From contig CANKUU010000003.1 in the NCBI GenBank assembly GCA_947486785.1, positions 152,786-216,785 of the forward strand: DNA of 64,000 nucleotides, written 5' to 3'. Position numbers and translations under genes: made by a program. Below are positions 17,760 through 27,322 of the stretch, in pieces. The notes under the pieces are model-generated. The model was given only the letters and a program-made list of their open reading frames with translations, was not told the DNA's origin and ran no database searches. Each line of letters starts with the position of its first letter. Within the stretch, counting starts at the first letter, position 1. The stretch comes from an uncultured Flavobacteriaceae bacterium (GTDB lineage: Bacteria; Bacteroidota; Bacteroidia; Flavobacteriales; Flavobacteriaceae).

Positions 17760-18881
17760 TTGTCCTTAGCTATTATTAAATTTAGATTATTAGTGTGCTG
17801 TGTTTTAGTGGCTAATTTAAGTGCTGCTCAAAATTATGTATTAAATCCTAGTTTTGAGGATCACATAAATTGTCCAGAACGTCTTGGTAATCTCGATGCA
17901 GACGTAGCGCATTGGTCTACACCAACCGAAGGCTCCACCGATTATTTTAACGCTTGTAGTGAAAAAATGGGCACTCCCTCTAATTTTAAGGGAAAGCAGC
18001 CGTCAGATTTTGGTAGGGGCTACGCAGGTTTATATTTATATGCTCCAAACAACTATAGAGAATACCTACAAGTTCCTTTAACTAAAACCTTAGAAAAAGG
18101 TAAAAAATACCAATGTTCATTTTATATTAGCTTAGCAGAACGGTCTCATATTGCAGTTCGGCAGTTCGGAATCTTATTTTCGAAAAATAAGATTCAGGTA
18201 TCAACAAAGCGAGAGCTTTCTAAAAGAATATTATTTAGCAGATCCGATTATAAATATAATTTTTTAGATCTAGGCTATTCTAATTTTTATGCCGATACCG
18301 AAAATTGGATCTTGGTTTCAACTCAGTTTGTAGCCAATGGATATGAAAATTACCTGACCATTGGTAATTTTAAAAATAACAAGCGAACCAGACTAAATAA
18401 GTCAAGAAGAGGTGCCAAAGATGGGGCCTACTATTATGTAGATATGTTTAGTGTAGTAGCAGTAGAGGATCCAAGTTTTAATGCTGCTGAAAAAGAAGAT
18501 ACCGATGCTATTGCAGAAATTTATGATCTTGAAGAAACTTATGTGTTTAAAAACCTTCTTTTTGATTTTGACACATTCCGTTTACATCAGGCAGGCAAAG
18601 ATGAGATGCTTCGCTTGTTCAACTATATCGCTAAAGATGAATCACTCCATATTTATATTGATGGACACACCGACGGCATCGGTCCAGATTTATATAACCA
18701 TTCGTTATCTCTTAAGAGGGCTAAAGAGGTTGCGAATTATCTTGAAACCTTGGGCTTATCAAATGAACGCATTATCTGTCGTGGTTTTGGAGGAGAAAAT
18801 CCAATAGCCACCAATGAGACAGAAGAAGGTAGGCAACAGAATAGACGCGTAACCTTTATGATTACTAAAAACATAAATTGA
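17760..18881 (+). CDS. OmpA-family outer-membrane protein, second of a tandem pair
   Basis: The 373-aa product repeats the architecture of its upstream neighbour: signal peptide (to about residue 24, LSAAQN), a module beginning NYVLNPSFEDHINCPE, and an OmpA domain with GHTDGIGPDLYNHSLSLKRA and GFGGENPIATN. Aligned positions such as YAGLYLYAPNNYREY and YAGIYVYAANDYREY show a common origin. No in-frame ATG precedes the signal peptide and a TAG lies at 17733-17735, so the TTG at 17760 is the likely start. Confidence 0.83.
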   Translation: MSLAIIKFRLLVCCVLVANLSAAQNYVLNPSFEDHINCPERLGNLDADVAHWSTPTEGSTDYFNACSEKMGTPSNFKGKQPSDFGRGYAGLYLYAPNNYREYLQVPLTKTLEKGKKYQCSFYISLAERSHIAVRQFGILFSKNKIQVSTKRELSKRILFSRSDYKYNFLDLGYSNFYADTENWILVSTQFVANGYENYLTIGNFKNNKRTRLNKSRRGAKDGAYYYVDMFSVVAVEDPSFNAAEKEDTDAIAEIYDLEETYVFKNLLFDFDTFRLHQAGKDEMLRLFNYIAKDESLHIYIDGHTDGIGPDLYNHSLSLKRAKEVANYLETLGLSNERIICRGFGGENPIATNETEEGRQQNRRVTFMITKNIN

Positions 18882-18984
18882 AAAATACACCAGTAGAAGT
18901 ATAATTAAAACAGTCTTACAAAACAGATTAAGTATTAAATAGAATTTAAAAACAAATAAACAGTGTTTTTGAAAATATTGGAAC

Positions 18985-18992
18985 TATCTTTG
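18985..18992 (+). promoter_or_regulatory. Putative -7 promoter element of the cold-shock gene
   Basis: TATCTTTG matches TAnnTTTG. Transcription would start near 18999, giving a leader of about 30 bases. TTTG at 18968-18971 is closer than the usual -33 position. Confidence 0.5.
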
Positions 18993-19027
18993 AACTTTAT
19001 AAGTAATTAATTTTTAAAATTTAAGTA

Positions 19028-19219
19028 ATGAACAAAGGAACAGTAAAGTTCTTCAATGACACCAAAGGTTTTGGTTTTATAACTGAAGAAGGTGTCGACA
19101 AAGATCATTTTGTACACGTATCAGGATTAGTAGATGAAATTCGTGAAGGCGATGAAGTTGAATTTGATCTACAAGAAGGTAATAAAGGATTAAACGCAGT
19201 AAACGTTAAAGTAATTTAA
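19028..19219 (+). CDS. CspA-family cold-shock RNA-binding protein
   Basis: A single 63-aa cold-shock domain with RNP1 KGFGFI (13-18) and RNP2 HFVHV (27-31). Proteins of this family bind single-stranded RNA or DNA and act as RNA chaperones in the cytoplasm. It is monocistronic, with its own promoter and a strong terminator. Confidence 0.95.
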   Translation: MNKGTVKFFNDTKGFGFITEEGVDKDHFVHVSGLVDEIREGDEVEFDLQEGNKGLNAVNVKVI

Positions 19220-19243
19220 TATATACTTCTTAGTTTTTTAAGA

Positions 19244-19275
19244 AAAAAGCCTCGACCATTTGGTCGAGGCTTTTT
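19244..19275 (+). terminator. Rho-independent terminator of the cold-shock gene
   Basis: A 15-bp inverted repeat (AAAAAGCCTCGACCA at 19244-19258, TGGTCGAGGCTTTTT at 19261-19275) with a 2-base spacer ends in T residues. Confidence 0.92.
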
Positions 19276-19721
19276 AGTTTATGTTTTTTAGTCTTAAATA
19301 GTTTAAGTATAAACACTTGGTGGGTATTGGCTTTAAACTTTAGCTCTTTTTAGCGGTACGGCAGGCTAATAATTCGTAAGGTTTGTGATGCATTTTTTCT
19401 CATCATTTTAAAGTTAAAAACAAAAATATTTTCTGTGGCTGCTATATAGGGTAAGCGCTTTTTTTAAAGCGATAAAATAGAAGATCATCTTTTAGAAGAA
19501 GCTAGTTTGTTGTGATTGATGAGCAAGATTGAGCTAAGCTCGAGTGTTTGCTTTTTTGCAGCGTATTTTGAGATGAAAAAAGCCTTGAATAAAAGTTGAT
19601 TTGGGTTAGCTCAAAAGAATTAAGTGCCAGAAGCCATCAGATAATTCAAATGAACATTTGCTGTATGTTGAAAATCATTGTAATATTCTTGTAACTTGCA
19701 GATAAATTTTAATTGTTTTTT
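19276..19721. other. Gene-free spacer upstream of the NYN gene
   Basis: About 445 bases of AT-rich sequence with no open frame of note and no exact TAnnTTTG match. Nothing further is supported. Confidence 0.45.
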
Positions 19722-20483
19722 ATGGATCTTAACTTAGCAGTATTAATTGACGGCGATAATATACCATCGGCTTATGTAAAAGAGATGATGGAAGAAATTG
19801 CCAAATATGGGAATCCCACTATAAAACGTATTTATGGGGATTGGACAAACCCTCGTTTAAACAAATGGAAAACGGTATTGCTTGAAAATGCCATTACCCC
19901 TATTCAACAGTATGGTTATACCCAAGGAAAAAATGCTACGGATTCTGCTATGATTATTGATGCGATGGATATTCTTTACTCAGCTAAGGTAAATGGGTTT
20001 TGTCTGGTGAGTAGCGATAGCGACTTTACAAGGCTAGCAACACGTCTTCGAGAAGCAGGTATGCAGGTCTTTGGTATAGGAGAAAAGAAAACACCTAATC
20101 CTTTTATTGTTGCTTGTGATAAATTTATTTATATCGAAATTTTAAAAAATCAAACACAAGATGACACGGCCGATTCTACAGAGAAAAAAATAAAGGCGAA
20201 CAATGAGTTTGATAAAATTACGCCGAAGCAATTGCGACTAATCGCTACTACTATTAGCGATGTGGCAGATGATGATGGATGGGCTTTTTTAGGCGATGTA
20301 GGTAGTTTGCTGCAAAAGAAACAACCTAATTTTGACTCAAGAAATTATGGTTTTCAAAAGCTTACGCCGCTATTTCAATCTTTAAAAGCCATCGAAGTAG
20401 AGCGTCGCGAAGATTCAAAAGGACATAAAAAGCTAGTGTACGTAAAGATGAAAGAACAAAAAAGGTCTAGAGCAAAACAATAG
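19722..20483 (+). CDS. NYN-domain (PIN-like) protein with C-terminal OST-HTH domain
   Basis: The 253-aa product begins with a LabA/DUF88-type NYN domain: LIDGDN (Asp10, Asp12), KNATDSAMIIDAMDIL (Asp74, Asp80) and SSDSDF (97-102), acidic residues expected to bind metal in a PIN-like nuclease. Residues about 165-245 (TPKQLRLIATTIS, then GWAFLGDVGSLLQKKQP) match the OST-HTH/LOTUS winged-helix RNA-binding module. Probable role: RNA binding or cleavage; target unknown. An in-frame TTG at 19713 exists, but the ATG at 19722 places the conserved strand at the N terminus. The next gene begins 29 bases downstream. Confidence 0.85.
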   Translation: MDLNLAVLIDGDNIPSAYVKEMMEEIAKYGNPTIKRIYGDWTNPRLNKWKTVLLENAITPIQQYGYTQGKNATDSAMIIDAMDILYSAKVNGFCLVSSDSDFTRLATRLREAGMQVFGIGEKKTPNPFIVACDKFIYIEILKNQTQDDTADSTEKKIKANNEFDKITPKQLRLIATTISDVADDDGWAFLGDVGSLLQKKQPNFDSRNYGFQKLTPLFQSLKAIEVERREDSKGHKKLVYVKMKEQKRSRAKQ

Positions 20484-20512
20484 AATTATAGTGTAGATAA
20501 TTTCGATAACAT

Positions 20513-22342
20513 ATGGTACAATTAGTAGTTAAGAAAAAAGTATTCGTCGTAGTTTCAATCTTATGTTTATTAGTTGCTTGTAAGGATGAGAAAAAGAACA
20601 AAAAGCAAATACTACAACCCATTGATACTGTTTTTGAATCGTATTATAATTTTAAAAAATCGGTAAATCCTTTAGAAGCAACCAAAGCAGGTTTTCATCA
20701 GTATAACGATACTATTGCTAATTACGTGTCTGACGAATATCAAGAAGTGCTAAAAGAGAACTATAGTGCTTTTCTAAAAGAGCTAGACGCATATGATGAA
20801 ACTATGATGAGCAAAGAACAATGGCTCAGTTTAAGGGTTATGCGTTGGGACTGCACGATAAAATTACAAGGGTTAGAAAACGAGCTAGTTACAATTGCTT
20901 CGCCGATATATGACTTGCCGAGTTTTGAATTAATGCCATTGTTACAGATACAATCACTTCATTTATACGTGGCTCAACTAGGAAGCGGCGGTAGTGTTCA
21001 TCCCTTTAAAACTGCTAAAGATTACGAAAACTGGTTGAAACGACTTGAAGATTATTTGTTGTTTTTAGATACCTCTATAGAAAAAATGAAAGAGGGAATT
21101 GCTAAAGATGTTGTACTTCCTAAAGCAATTGTTTCAAAAATGATACCTCAATTACAAGAGTTCATACATACCCCAGTAGACACACATTTGTTTACAAAGC
21201 CAGTGCGTAATTTTTCTAAAAATTTTGATGCCGAAAGTAGCGCAAAGCTACAAAGAGCATATTATTCGTTTGTAACTAATCGGTTAATTCCAAAGTATAA
21301 AAAACTAGATTTGTTTTTACGAGAAACCTACTTGAAGGAGGCGCGTGAAACAGCAGGTTTGTGGGCTTTGCGAAATGGCAAAGAAACATACGACTATCTT
21401 GTAAAACTGCATACTACCACCAATATGACTGCAGACGAGATTCATAAACTGGGCTTAAGTGAGGTTCAGCGTATTTCGGAAGAAATGGAATTGGTTAAAA
21501 ATAAGATTGGTTTTAAAGGAGATTTAAAGGCTTTTTTTAATCATGTTCGTCACCGTAAAGATCAAATGCCTTTTGCGAAACCAGAAGAGGTTATTGCGAA
21601 TTTTAATGCCATTCAAAAACGAATAGCGCCACAGTTAAAGGTTTTATTTGGTATTGTTCCTAAAGCAGGTTTTGAGGTTAGGCGAACAGAGTCATTTCGC
21701 GAAGCTTCTGCAAGTGCTGAGTATATTCCGGGGTCGAAGGATGCCTCTAGATCAGGCATTTTTTATATTCCCATTCCAAATGTAAAAGCCTATAATAAGT
21801 TTTCAGATGAGGCCTTGTTTTTACATGAAGCAATTCCTGGTCATCACTTTCAGCTTTCGCTCCAACAAGAAAATACAAACCTTCCTGAATTTTTACATCC
21901 TGAGAGTATGGGTGTTTTTGTAGAAGGTTGGGCATTATATGCCGAATCTTTAGGAAAAGAATTGGGTTTATATAAAGACCCTTTTCAATATTTTGGCATG
22001 TTAAGTATGGAAATGCACCGTGCTATTCGTTTGGTCGTAGATACAGGTATTCATGCCAAAGGATGGAGTCGTGAAGAAGCTGTTCAATATTCACTAGAGC
22101 ACGAAGCAGAATCAGAAGAGAATATTATTGCAGAAATTGAACGCTATATGGCCACCCCTGGACAAGCTTTGTCCTATAAGATTGGACAACTGAAAATAAG
22201 ATCGCTTCGTACCAGGGCAGAAAATGAATTGGGTTCCGCTTTTGATATCAAGGAGTTTCACAATCAAATACTAAATTCTGGAAGTTTGGCATTGGTCTTA
22301 CTTGAAGAAAAAATAAATAGATGGATTACGGCTCAGCAGTAA
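20513..22342 (+). CDS. DUF885-family lipoprotein, putative metallopeptidase
   Basis: This 609-aa protein has a lipoprotein signal (lipobox LLVA-C23) and the DUF885 core. A zinc-site-like motif HEAIPGHH begins at His438, and a downstream segment FVEGWALYAESLGKELG supplies acidic residues. DUF885 proteins look like gluzincin-type peptidases, usually lipoproteins in Bacteroidota. Substrate unknown. It probably shares a transcript with the NYN gene (29-base gap) and converges on mqo with only 18 bases between stops. Confidence 0.85.
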   Translation: MVQLVVKKKVFVVVSILCLLVACKDEKKNKKQILQPIDTVFESYYNFKKSVNPLEATKAGFHQYNDTIANYVSDEYQEVLKENYSAFLKELDAYDETMMSKEQWLSLRVMRWDCTIKLQGLENELVTIASPIYDLPSFELMPLLQIQSLHLYVAQLGSGGSVHPFKTAKDYENWLKRLEDYLLFLDTSIEKMKEGIAKDVVLPKAIVSKMIPQLQEFIHTPVDTHLFTKPVRNFSKNFDAESSAKLQRAYYSFVTNRLIPKYKKLDLFLRETYLKEARETAGLWALRNGKETYDYLVKLHTTTNMTADEIHKLGLSEVQRISEEMELVKNKIGFKGDLKAFFNHVRHRKDQMPFAKPEEVIANFNAIQKRIAPQLKVLFGIVPKAGFEVRRTESFREASASAEYIPGSKDASRSGIFYIPIPNVKAYNKFSDEALFLHEAIPGHHFQLSLQQENTNLPEFLHPESMGVFVEGWALYAESLGKELGLYKDPFQYFGMLSMEMHRAIRLVVDTGIHAKGWSREEAVQYSLEHEAESEENIIAEIERYMATPGQALSYKIGQLKIRSLRTRAENELGSAFDIKEFHNQILNSGSLALVLLEEKINRWITAQQ

Positions 22343-22360
22343 ATGAATTAGCTCGTCTCA

Positions 22361-23845
22361 TTAATAATCTTCTAATTTTAAAATAGTAGTAGTGTAAGCT
22401 CTTGTTTTTTCGCACAAAACTCCGTCTGAAATTAATGATTTTCCGAAACTCGGAATTATTTCTGTGAGCTTAGTTATCCATTCTTTCGATTTAATTTGCT
22501 CCGGAAAACATTCTGTTAATAGGTTAAGCATAATAGAAACAGCTGTTGATGCTCCAGGTGATGCGCCCAAGAGTGCGGCTAATGTTTTGTCTTTGCTTGA
22601 TATAATTTCAGTTCCAAATTGTAGTTTTCCACCTACTTCTTTATCTTTTTTTATGATTTGAACGCGCTGGCCCGCTTTTATCAATTCCCAATCTTCAAAT
22701 TTGGCCAGAGGGTAATATTTTGTCAAGGCATTAAACCGCTCTTCGGGTGATTGCATTACTTGTTGAATCAAGTATTTTGTTAAAGAAACATTATGCATTC
22801 CCGCAGAAATCATAGGAAATATATTATGAGCATCTAAAGAAAGGGGTAAATCTAAATAAGATCCATTTTTAAGAAATTTGGTTGAAAACCCTGCATAGGG
22901 GCCAAAAAGCAACGAACGTTTTCCGTTTAACATTCTAGTATCTAAATGAGGAACCGACATTGGCGGTGCTCCTTCTTCTGCCTTGCCATATACCTTGGCT
23001 TCATGCTGGGCAATTACATCGGCATTATTACATTTTAAAAACTCTCCGCTAACTGGAAAACCACCATAACCTTCACCTTCTGGTATATCTGATTTCTCTA
23101 AAAGTTTCAATGCGCCACCACCGGCACCAATGAATACAAATTTGCTAGTAATCGTTTTTTCCTTAGAAGTAGTTAAATCTGTGAGTTCAACCTCCCAACT
23201 ACCGCTACTTCTTTTAGTGATATTTTCAACTTGATGACCTAAGTGAATCGCTACCTCATCGCAAGACTTTAAATAGGATATCATATTTCGTGTTATTGAA
23301 CCGAAATTTACGTCGGTACCAATAGACATTCTTGTAGCTGCTATTTTTTCGTTTCTTCCTCTACCTTCCATCATAAGGGGTACCCAAGAAGAAATTTCAT
23401 CAAATTCTTCGGTGTGTTTCATATCTTTAAACATCGGATAGGCCGTTAGGGCTTTAAAGCGATTTTTAAGAAAAGTTTGATTTTTTTCTCCAAAGACAAA
23501 ACTCATATGATCGATATCGTTGATAAATGGCACTTTAGGTTGCACTAATCCTTTTTTTACCAAGTATGCCCAAAGTTGCTTTGATATTTCAAATTGCTCA
23601 CTAATTTTAAGAGCTTTTGAGAGGTCAATAGTTCCATTTTTATCCTCAGGAGTATAGTTTAATTCACAAAATGCAGAATGACCTGTTCCAGCATTATTCC
23701 AGGCATCAGAGCTTTCAGCAGCCACTTGATCTAAGCGTTCATAAATTGCAATTTTAGCATTTGGCATCAACTGTTTTATTAAGACGCCTAGGGTAGCGCT
23801 CATAATTCCGGCCCCAATTAAAGTAAAATCTTGTTCTGTGGTCAT
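22361..23845 (-). CDS. mqo: Malate:quinone oxidoreductase
   Basis: The 494-aa flavoprotein has the FAD-binding GAGIMS motif (11-16) and Mqo-specific stretches such as SSDAWNNAGTGHSAFCELNYTP-type sequence near residue 45 and GPYAGFSTKFLKNGS about two-thirds along. The enzyme oxidises malate to oxaloacetate at the inner membrane and reduces quinone. The genome window also carries NAD-dependent mdh, so both routes exist. Length is normal for the family. Confidence 0.96.
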   Translation of the reverse strand: MTTEQDFTLIGAGIMSATLGVLIKQLMPNAKIAIYERLDQVAAESSDAWNNAGTGHSAFCELNYTPEDKNGTIDLSKALKISEQFEISKQLWAYLVKKGLVQPKVPFINDIDHMSFVFGEKNQTFLKNRFKALTAYPMFKDMKHTEEFDEISSWVPLMMEGRGRNEKIAATRMSIGTDVNFGSITRNMISYLKSCDEVAIHLGHQVENITKRSSGSWEVELTDLTTSKEKTITSKFVFIGAGGGALKLLEKSDIPEGEGYGGFPVSGEFLKCNNADVIAQHEAKVYGKAEEGAPPMSVPHLDTRMLNGKRSLLFGPYAGFSTKFLKNGSYLDLPLSLDAHNIFPMISAGMHNVSLTKYLIQQVMQSPEERFNALTKYYPLAKFEDWELIKAGQRVQIIKKDKEVGGKLQFGTEIISSKDKTLAALLGASPGASTAVSIMLNLLTECFPEQIKSKEWITKLTEIIPSFGKSLISDGVLCEKTRAYTTTILKLEDY

Positions 23846-23863
23846 GCTTATATGTTATACAAC

Positions 23864-23871
23864 AAAACTAG
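23864..23871 (-). promoter_or_regulatory. Putative -7 promoter element of mqo
   Basis: On the minus strand this reads TAGTTTTG, matching TAnnTTTG, 18 bases upstream of the mqo ATG. The leader would be about 12 bases. Confidence 0.5.
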
Positions 23872-24296
23872 CAAACCTTTTCTTAGTAGAGGTTAATTTT
23901 ATCAAAGCGCTTGTCGACATGCCTTACTACATTACATCTTATCATAAATTTGTAGTGCTTTTCAATAAAGGCTTAAGAGTTAAAAACGGCACTAAAATTA
24001 GTTTAGGCTTTTCGGCTAAAAGAGAAGTTGTAAGGCACTGTTAAAAGTCATGTATAGCAAGCTTATAAGCTCATACGCATCAGCTTCTAACAGCGCACTC
24101 CAATAACTGTATTTACACTAATTGTGCAAATACATAGTGAGTGGACTTAACACTATGCAATTATTTTTAGTTTACAATTTATTCATAAAGTCAATTTAAA
24201 GCATGTAGCCTTTTCATTGCTATTTATGGTTTATCTGTTTCCCTTAATCTTTAAATGCATTATTTGTCTATTTTTATAGCTATAAATAGAATAGAA
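23872..24296. other. Divergent spacer between mqo and the amidohydrolase gene
   Basis: About 425 AT-rich bases. A 68-codon plus-strand frame at 23838-24044 overlaps the mqo start and looks accidental. No RNA gene or repeat was recognised. Confidence 0.4.
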
Positions 24297-25913
24297 ATGA
24301 AGAGTTTAACCCTGTTGTTGTTATTGTTAATTACGAGCTGTGATTATTTTAAAGAAGAAGTAGATCTGCTAGTCATAAATGCAAATATTTATACGGTAGA
24401 TGAAGACTTTTCAAAGGCCGAAGCTTTTGCCGTGACTGATGGAAAGTTTGTTGCCGTTGGTTCCTCCGAAGAAATACAAAAAAGGTATACCTCTGATCAA
24501 ATTGTAAATGCAAAGAAGATGACCATTTCACCAGGTCTTATTGATGCACATTGTCATTTTTATCGTTTAGGGCTTACGCAGCAAGTGGTAGATTTAGTAG
24601 GAACAAAAAGCTATGATGAAGTATTAGAGCGAGTAAAGCAATTTCAAAATAAGCATCAAAAAGAATTTATTCTAGGTCGAGGATGGGACCAAAACGATTG
24701 GGAGATAAAAAAGTTTCCTACCAAAAAAGAGCTCGATGCTCTTTTTCCAAAAACACCGGTTGCTTTAGAGCGAATAGATGGTCATGCTTACCTTGTAAAT
24801 CAAGCAGCACTAGATAAAGCTAATATTAAATGGGATACCAAGGTTACTGGCGGTGAAATTTTTAAAAATGAATTTGGTAACACGGGTATTCTTGTAGATA
24901 ATCCGATGCAGCTTATTGATGCAATCATACCTGCACCAAGTTTGCAAGAAAAAGTACAGGCATTGAAAGATGCTGAGCGCATCTGTTTAAGTTATGGCTT
25001 AACCACGGTCAGTGATGCAGGACTTGATCGGTCAACTATCGAATTGATTGATAGTTTGCAGCAAAATGGAGCGTTGTCCATACGGGTTTATGCAATGGTT
25101 AGTAATACACCCGAAAATTTATCCTATTATTTGAATCGAGGCCCTTTTAAGACTGAAAAATTAAATGTTAGATCAGTTAAAGTTTATGGTGATGGTGCTT
25201 TAGGTTCTAGAGGGGCAGCTTTAAAAAAACCGTATAGTGATAAAATAGGGCATTACGGTGCAATGGTAACCCCAACTAATGAAATTGTTGATTTAGCTAG
25301 GCGCATTGCTATTTCTGAATACCAAATGAACACTCATGCTATCGGTGATTCTGCAAACTCATTTGTGTTACAAACATATAATGAAGTTTTAAAAGGACAA
25401 AAAGATAGACGTTGGCGAGTAGAACATGCACAAGTAATAGAAGAAACGGATTTTGATTACTTTAAAAATGGTATCATTCCATCGATACAGCCAACTCATG
25501 CAACAAGCGACATGTATTGGGCAGAAGATCGCTTAGGTCCAGAACGAGTAAAAAGTGCTTATGCATTTAAAAAACTTCTTGATAAAGCAGGTAGGCTTGC
25601 ACTAGGTACTGATTTTCCGGTAGAACAGGTTAATCCATTTTTAACCTTTTATGCGGCAATAGCTAGAAAAGATACAGAAGGTTACCCAACAAATGGTTTT
25701 CAAATGCAAGATGTTTTAACGCGGGAAGAAACATTAAAGGGAATGACGATATGGGCAGCTTATTCTAATTTCGAAGATCATGAAAAAGGAAGCATTGAGG
25801 TAGGTAAATTTGCAGACTTTACCATTTATAATGAAGATATTATGACCATACCAGCGTCAAAGATTGTTACAACTACCGTAAAAAAGACCTATATTGATGG
25901 TGTAGTTAGGTGA
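24297..25913 (+). CDS. YtcJ-like amidohydrolase lipoprotein
   Basis: The 538-aa product has a lipoprotein signal (lipobox LITS-C15) and an amidohydrolase-superfamily domain: metal-binding IDAHCHF (His85, His87), RVEHAQ near residue 377 and GTDFPVEQVNP near 437, ending with the small beta domain GKFADFTIYNEDI. Proteins of the YtcJ type hydrolyse amide or ester bonds in unidentified substrates. An ATG 14 codons upstream exists, but the lipobox signal starts at 24297. Single gene; no clear terminator. Confidence 0.85.
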   Translation: MKSLTLLLLLLITSCDYFKEEVDLLVINANIYTVDEDFSKAEAFAVTDGKFVAVGSSEEIQKRYTSDQIVNAKKMTISPGLIDAHCHFYRLGLTQQVVDLVGTKSYDEVLERVKQFQNKHQKEFILGRGWDQNDWEIKKFPTKKELDALFPKTPVALERIDGHAYLVNQAALDKANIKWDTKVTGGEIFKNEFGNTGILVDNPMQLIDAIIPAPSLQEKVQALKDAERICLSYGLTTVSDAGLDRSTIELIDSLQQNGALSIRVYAMVSNTPENLSYYLNRGPFKTEKLNVRSVKVYGDGALGSRGAALKKPYSDKIGHYGAMVTPTNEIVDLARRIAISEYQMNTHAIGDSANSFVLQTYNEVLKGQKDRRWRVEHAQVIEETDFDYFKNGIIPSIQPTHATSDMYWAEDRLGPERVKSAYAFKKLLDKAGRLALGTDFPVEQVNPFLTFYAAIARKDTEGYPTNGFQMQDVLTREETLKGMTIWAAYSNFEDHEKGSIEVGKFADFTIYNEDIMTIPASKIVTTTVKKTYIDGVVR

Positions 25914-26056
25914 TTTAATCGGGTATTTTAAAAGTTTTTGCCATAAAGGTTTCATTTTAAGCGCGTAAGATTTATCTTACGTAAATTAAATATTCTTAAA
26001 ATTCGTATTTGCTACTTCTAGTAAAAATAATTTTATGAGTCTAAATGGTGTAGATA

Positions 26057-26428
26057 ATGAAAATACCAAAAAAACTACTAATAAAACATATAGAGATTTT
26101 GATTAGGCTAAGTTGTGAAGATTTAAATCAACTAAATCGTTTCGAATTATTTCATAAGATGTTAATTCGAATGTCATACAACGCTGCCGATGTAACCATA
26201 TACTATGATCTTAAAAGATTGTCTATGAATGTTTTGTCTGAGTATGAATCATTTGATTTAGAGAATGTAGACGAATTTGCAGAACCAGTTCGTGTTAACT
26301 TACCGTACAACGAGCTTGACGTTTTTTTACAATCAGGATTATGTGAAAAGGTAGCAAACATAAGTCGATACTATCCATTTCTGCTCGATGCTTTTTTTGC
26401 TATTGAAGACAAGGAAGCGAGTTTTTAG
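26057..26428 (+). CDS. Small protein of unknown function
   Basis: I do not recognise this 123-aa protein. It is mostly helical with a basic N terminus (MKIPKKLLIKHIEILIRL) and an acidic middle (YESFDLENVDEFAEP). It has no signal peptide, membrane segment or known motif. Codon use looks like its neighbours and a terminator follows, supporting a real gene. Confidence 0.65.
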   Translation: MKIPKKLLIKHIEILIRLSCEDLNQLNRFELFHKMLIRMSYNAADVTIYYDLKRLSMNVLSEYESFDLENVDEFAEPVRVNLPYNELDVFLQSGLCEKVANISRYYPFLLDAFFAIEDKEASF

Positions 26429-26465
26429 ATTAGAAATAGAGCATTTTAATAATTTAACGAATAAA

Positions 26466-26500
26466 AAAACCGAAGACCATAATTAAATGGCTTCGGTTTT
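26466..26500. terminator. Bidirectional terminator
   Basis: AAAACCGAAG-a-CCAT (26466-26480) pairs with ATGG-CTTCGGTTTT (26487-26500), with one bulged base. It lies between converging genes and has A and T runs on both sides, so it can serve both. Confidence 0.8.
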
Positions 26501-26533
26501 GTTGGTTAACAATACCTTTGTAAGGTGTTGTTT

Positions 26534-27079
26534 TTACATGCCTATCATAACTGGTACCGCTACTCTTATGGTATCCCAGCCCATAACCATATGCGCTCCG
26601 CCTTCAACCTCTTTAAAGGCAATTGAAAAAGCTTCTAAAGCCTTCTTACCAGAACTAACCGCTGCTTTCGCTCGTGCAACATCTGCATCCTTATCATAAG
26701 AATAGGCTCCCCATTGATTTAAATTACTATTTAAAATAACAGTCCATTCCGTTTTGCCTGGTATGGTGAAAAGTGAATATGTTCCTGCTTTAACAGCAGT
26801 ATTTCCAAAAGTTACATCTTTGTAAAATGTAATTTCTGCGGCCTCATTTGCTCCTGTTCGCCAAACTTCACCCGTTTTTGCTAAATCTGAAACAGATCGT
26901 CCTTTTAGTTGAGGACGGCTATAGATAATTTTAACTGCTTTGTCTGCTATTTTATAGTCAGACGGAAATGATGCGCCATCCATTGGGCTTTTGTCTAATC
27001 CACTAAAATCTTGTGCATTGGCTTCCATCGAAAAAACCATTGTCATCGCTATTAACGCGATAGTAAAAACATTTTTCAT
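26534..27079 (-). CDS. DUF2911-family secreted protein
   Basis: The 181-aa product has a signal peptide (about residues 1-23, MEANAQ/D) and the DUF2911 core with IIYSRPQLKGRSV, WRTGANEAAEITF and GKTEWTVILN. Function is unknown; the family is common in Bacteroidota as periplasmic or secreted beta proteins. An upstream in-frame ATG at 27106 would lie at the promoter, so the ATG at 27079 is chosen. Confidence 0.88.
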   Translation of the reverse strand: MKNVFTIALIAMTMVFSMEANAQDFSGLDKSPMDGASFPSDYKIADKAVKIIYSRPQLKGRSVSDLAKTGEVWRTGANEAAEITFYKDVTFGNTAVKAGTYSLFTIPGKTEWTVILNSNLNQWGAYSYDKDADVARAKAAVSSGKKALEAFSIAFKEVEGGAHMVMGWDTIRVAVPVMIGM

Positions 27080-27103
27080 AATTGTGTTTGTTAAATTTGT
27101 GAT

Positions 27104-27111
27104 CAAAAATA
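27104..27111 (-). promoter_or_regulatory. Putative -7 promoter element of the DUF2911 gene
   Basis: Minus-strand TATTTTTG matches TAnnTTTG. Transcription would start near 27097, which excludes the ATG at 27106 and supports the one at 27079. Confidence 0.55.
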
Positions 27112-27322
27112 TTAGGTAAATTGTTATAAATCTAGTAAAAAGTCGTTAAAATTTTAAATTCTTACAGAATTACATTAAGTATTATGTTTTTGTTTCAAAT
27201 GATTTATTTTCTTAATCAAAATATATATAAATATTATATAATGTAATTAAAATGTGTCTTAAAGTTTTATAAGTGAAACTTTAACCTAATATTTGTAATC
27301 TAAATATTTAAACAGAATTGTT

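Noticed and set aside
23838..24044. 68-codon plus-strand frame overlapping the mqo start
   Set aside because: It covers the mqo promoter on the opposite strand and shows no domain.
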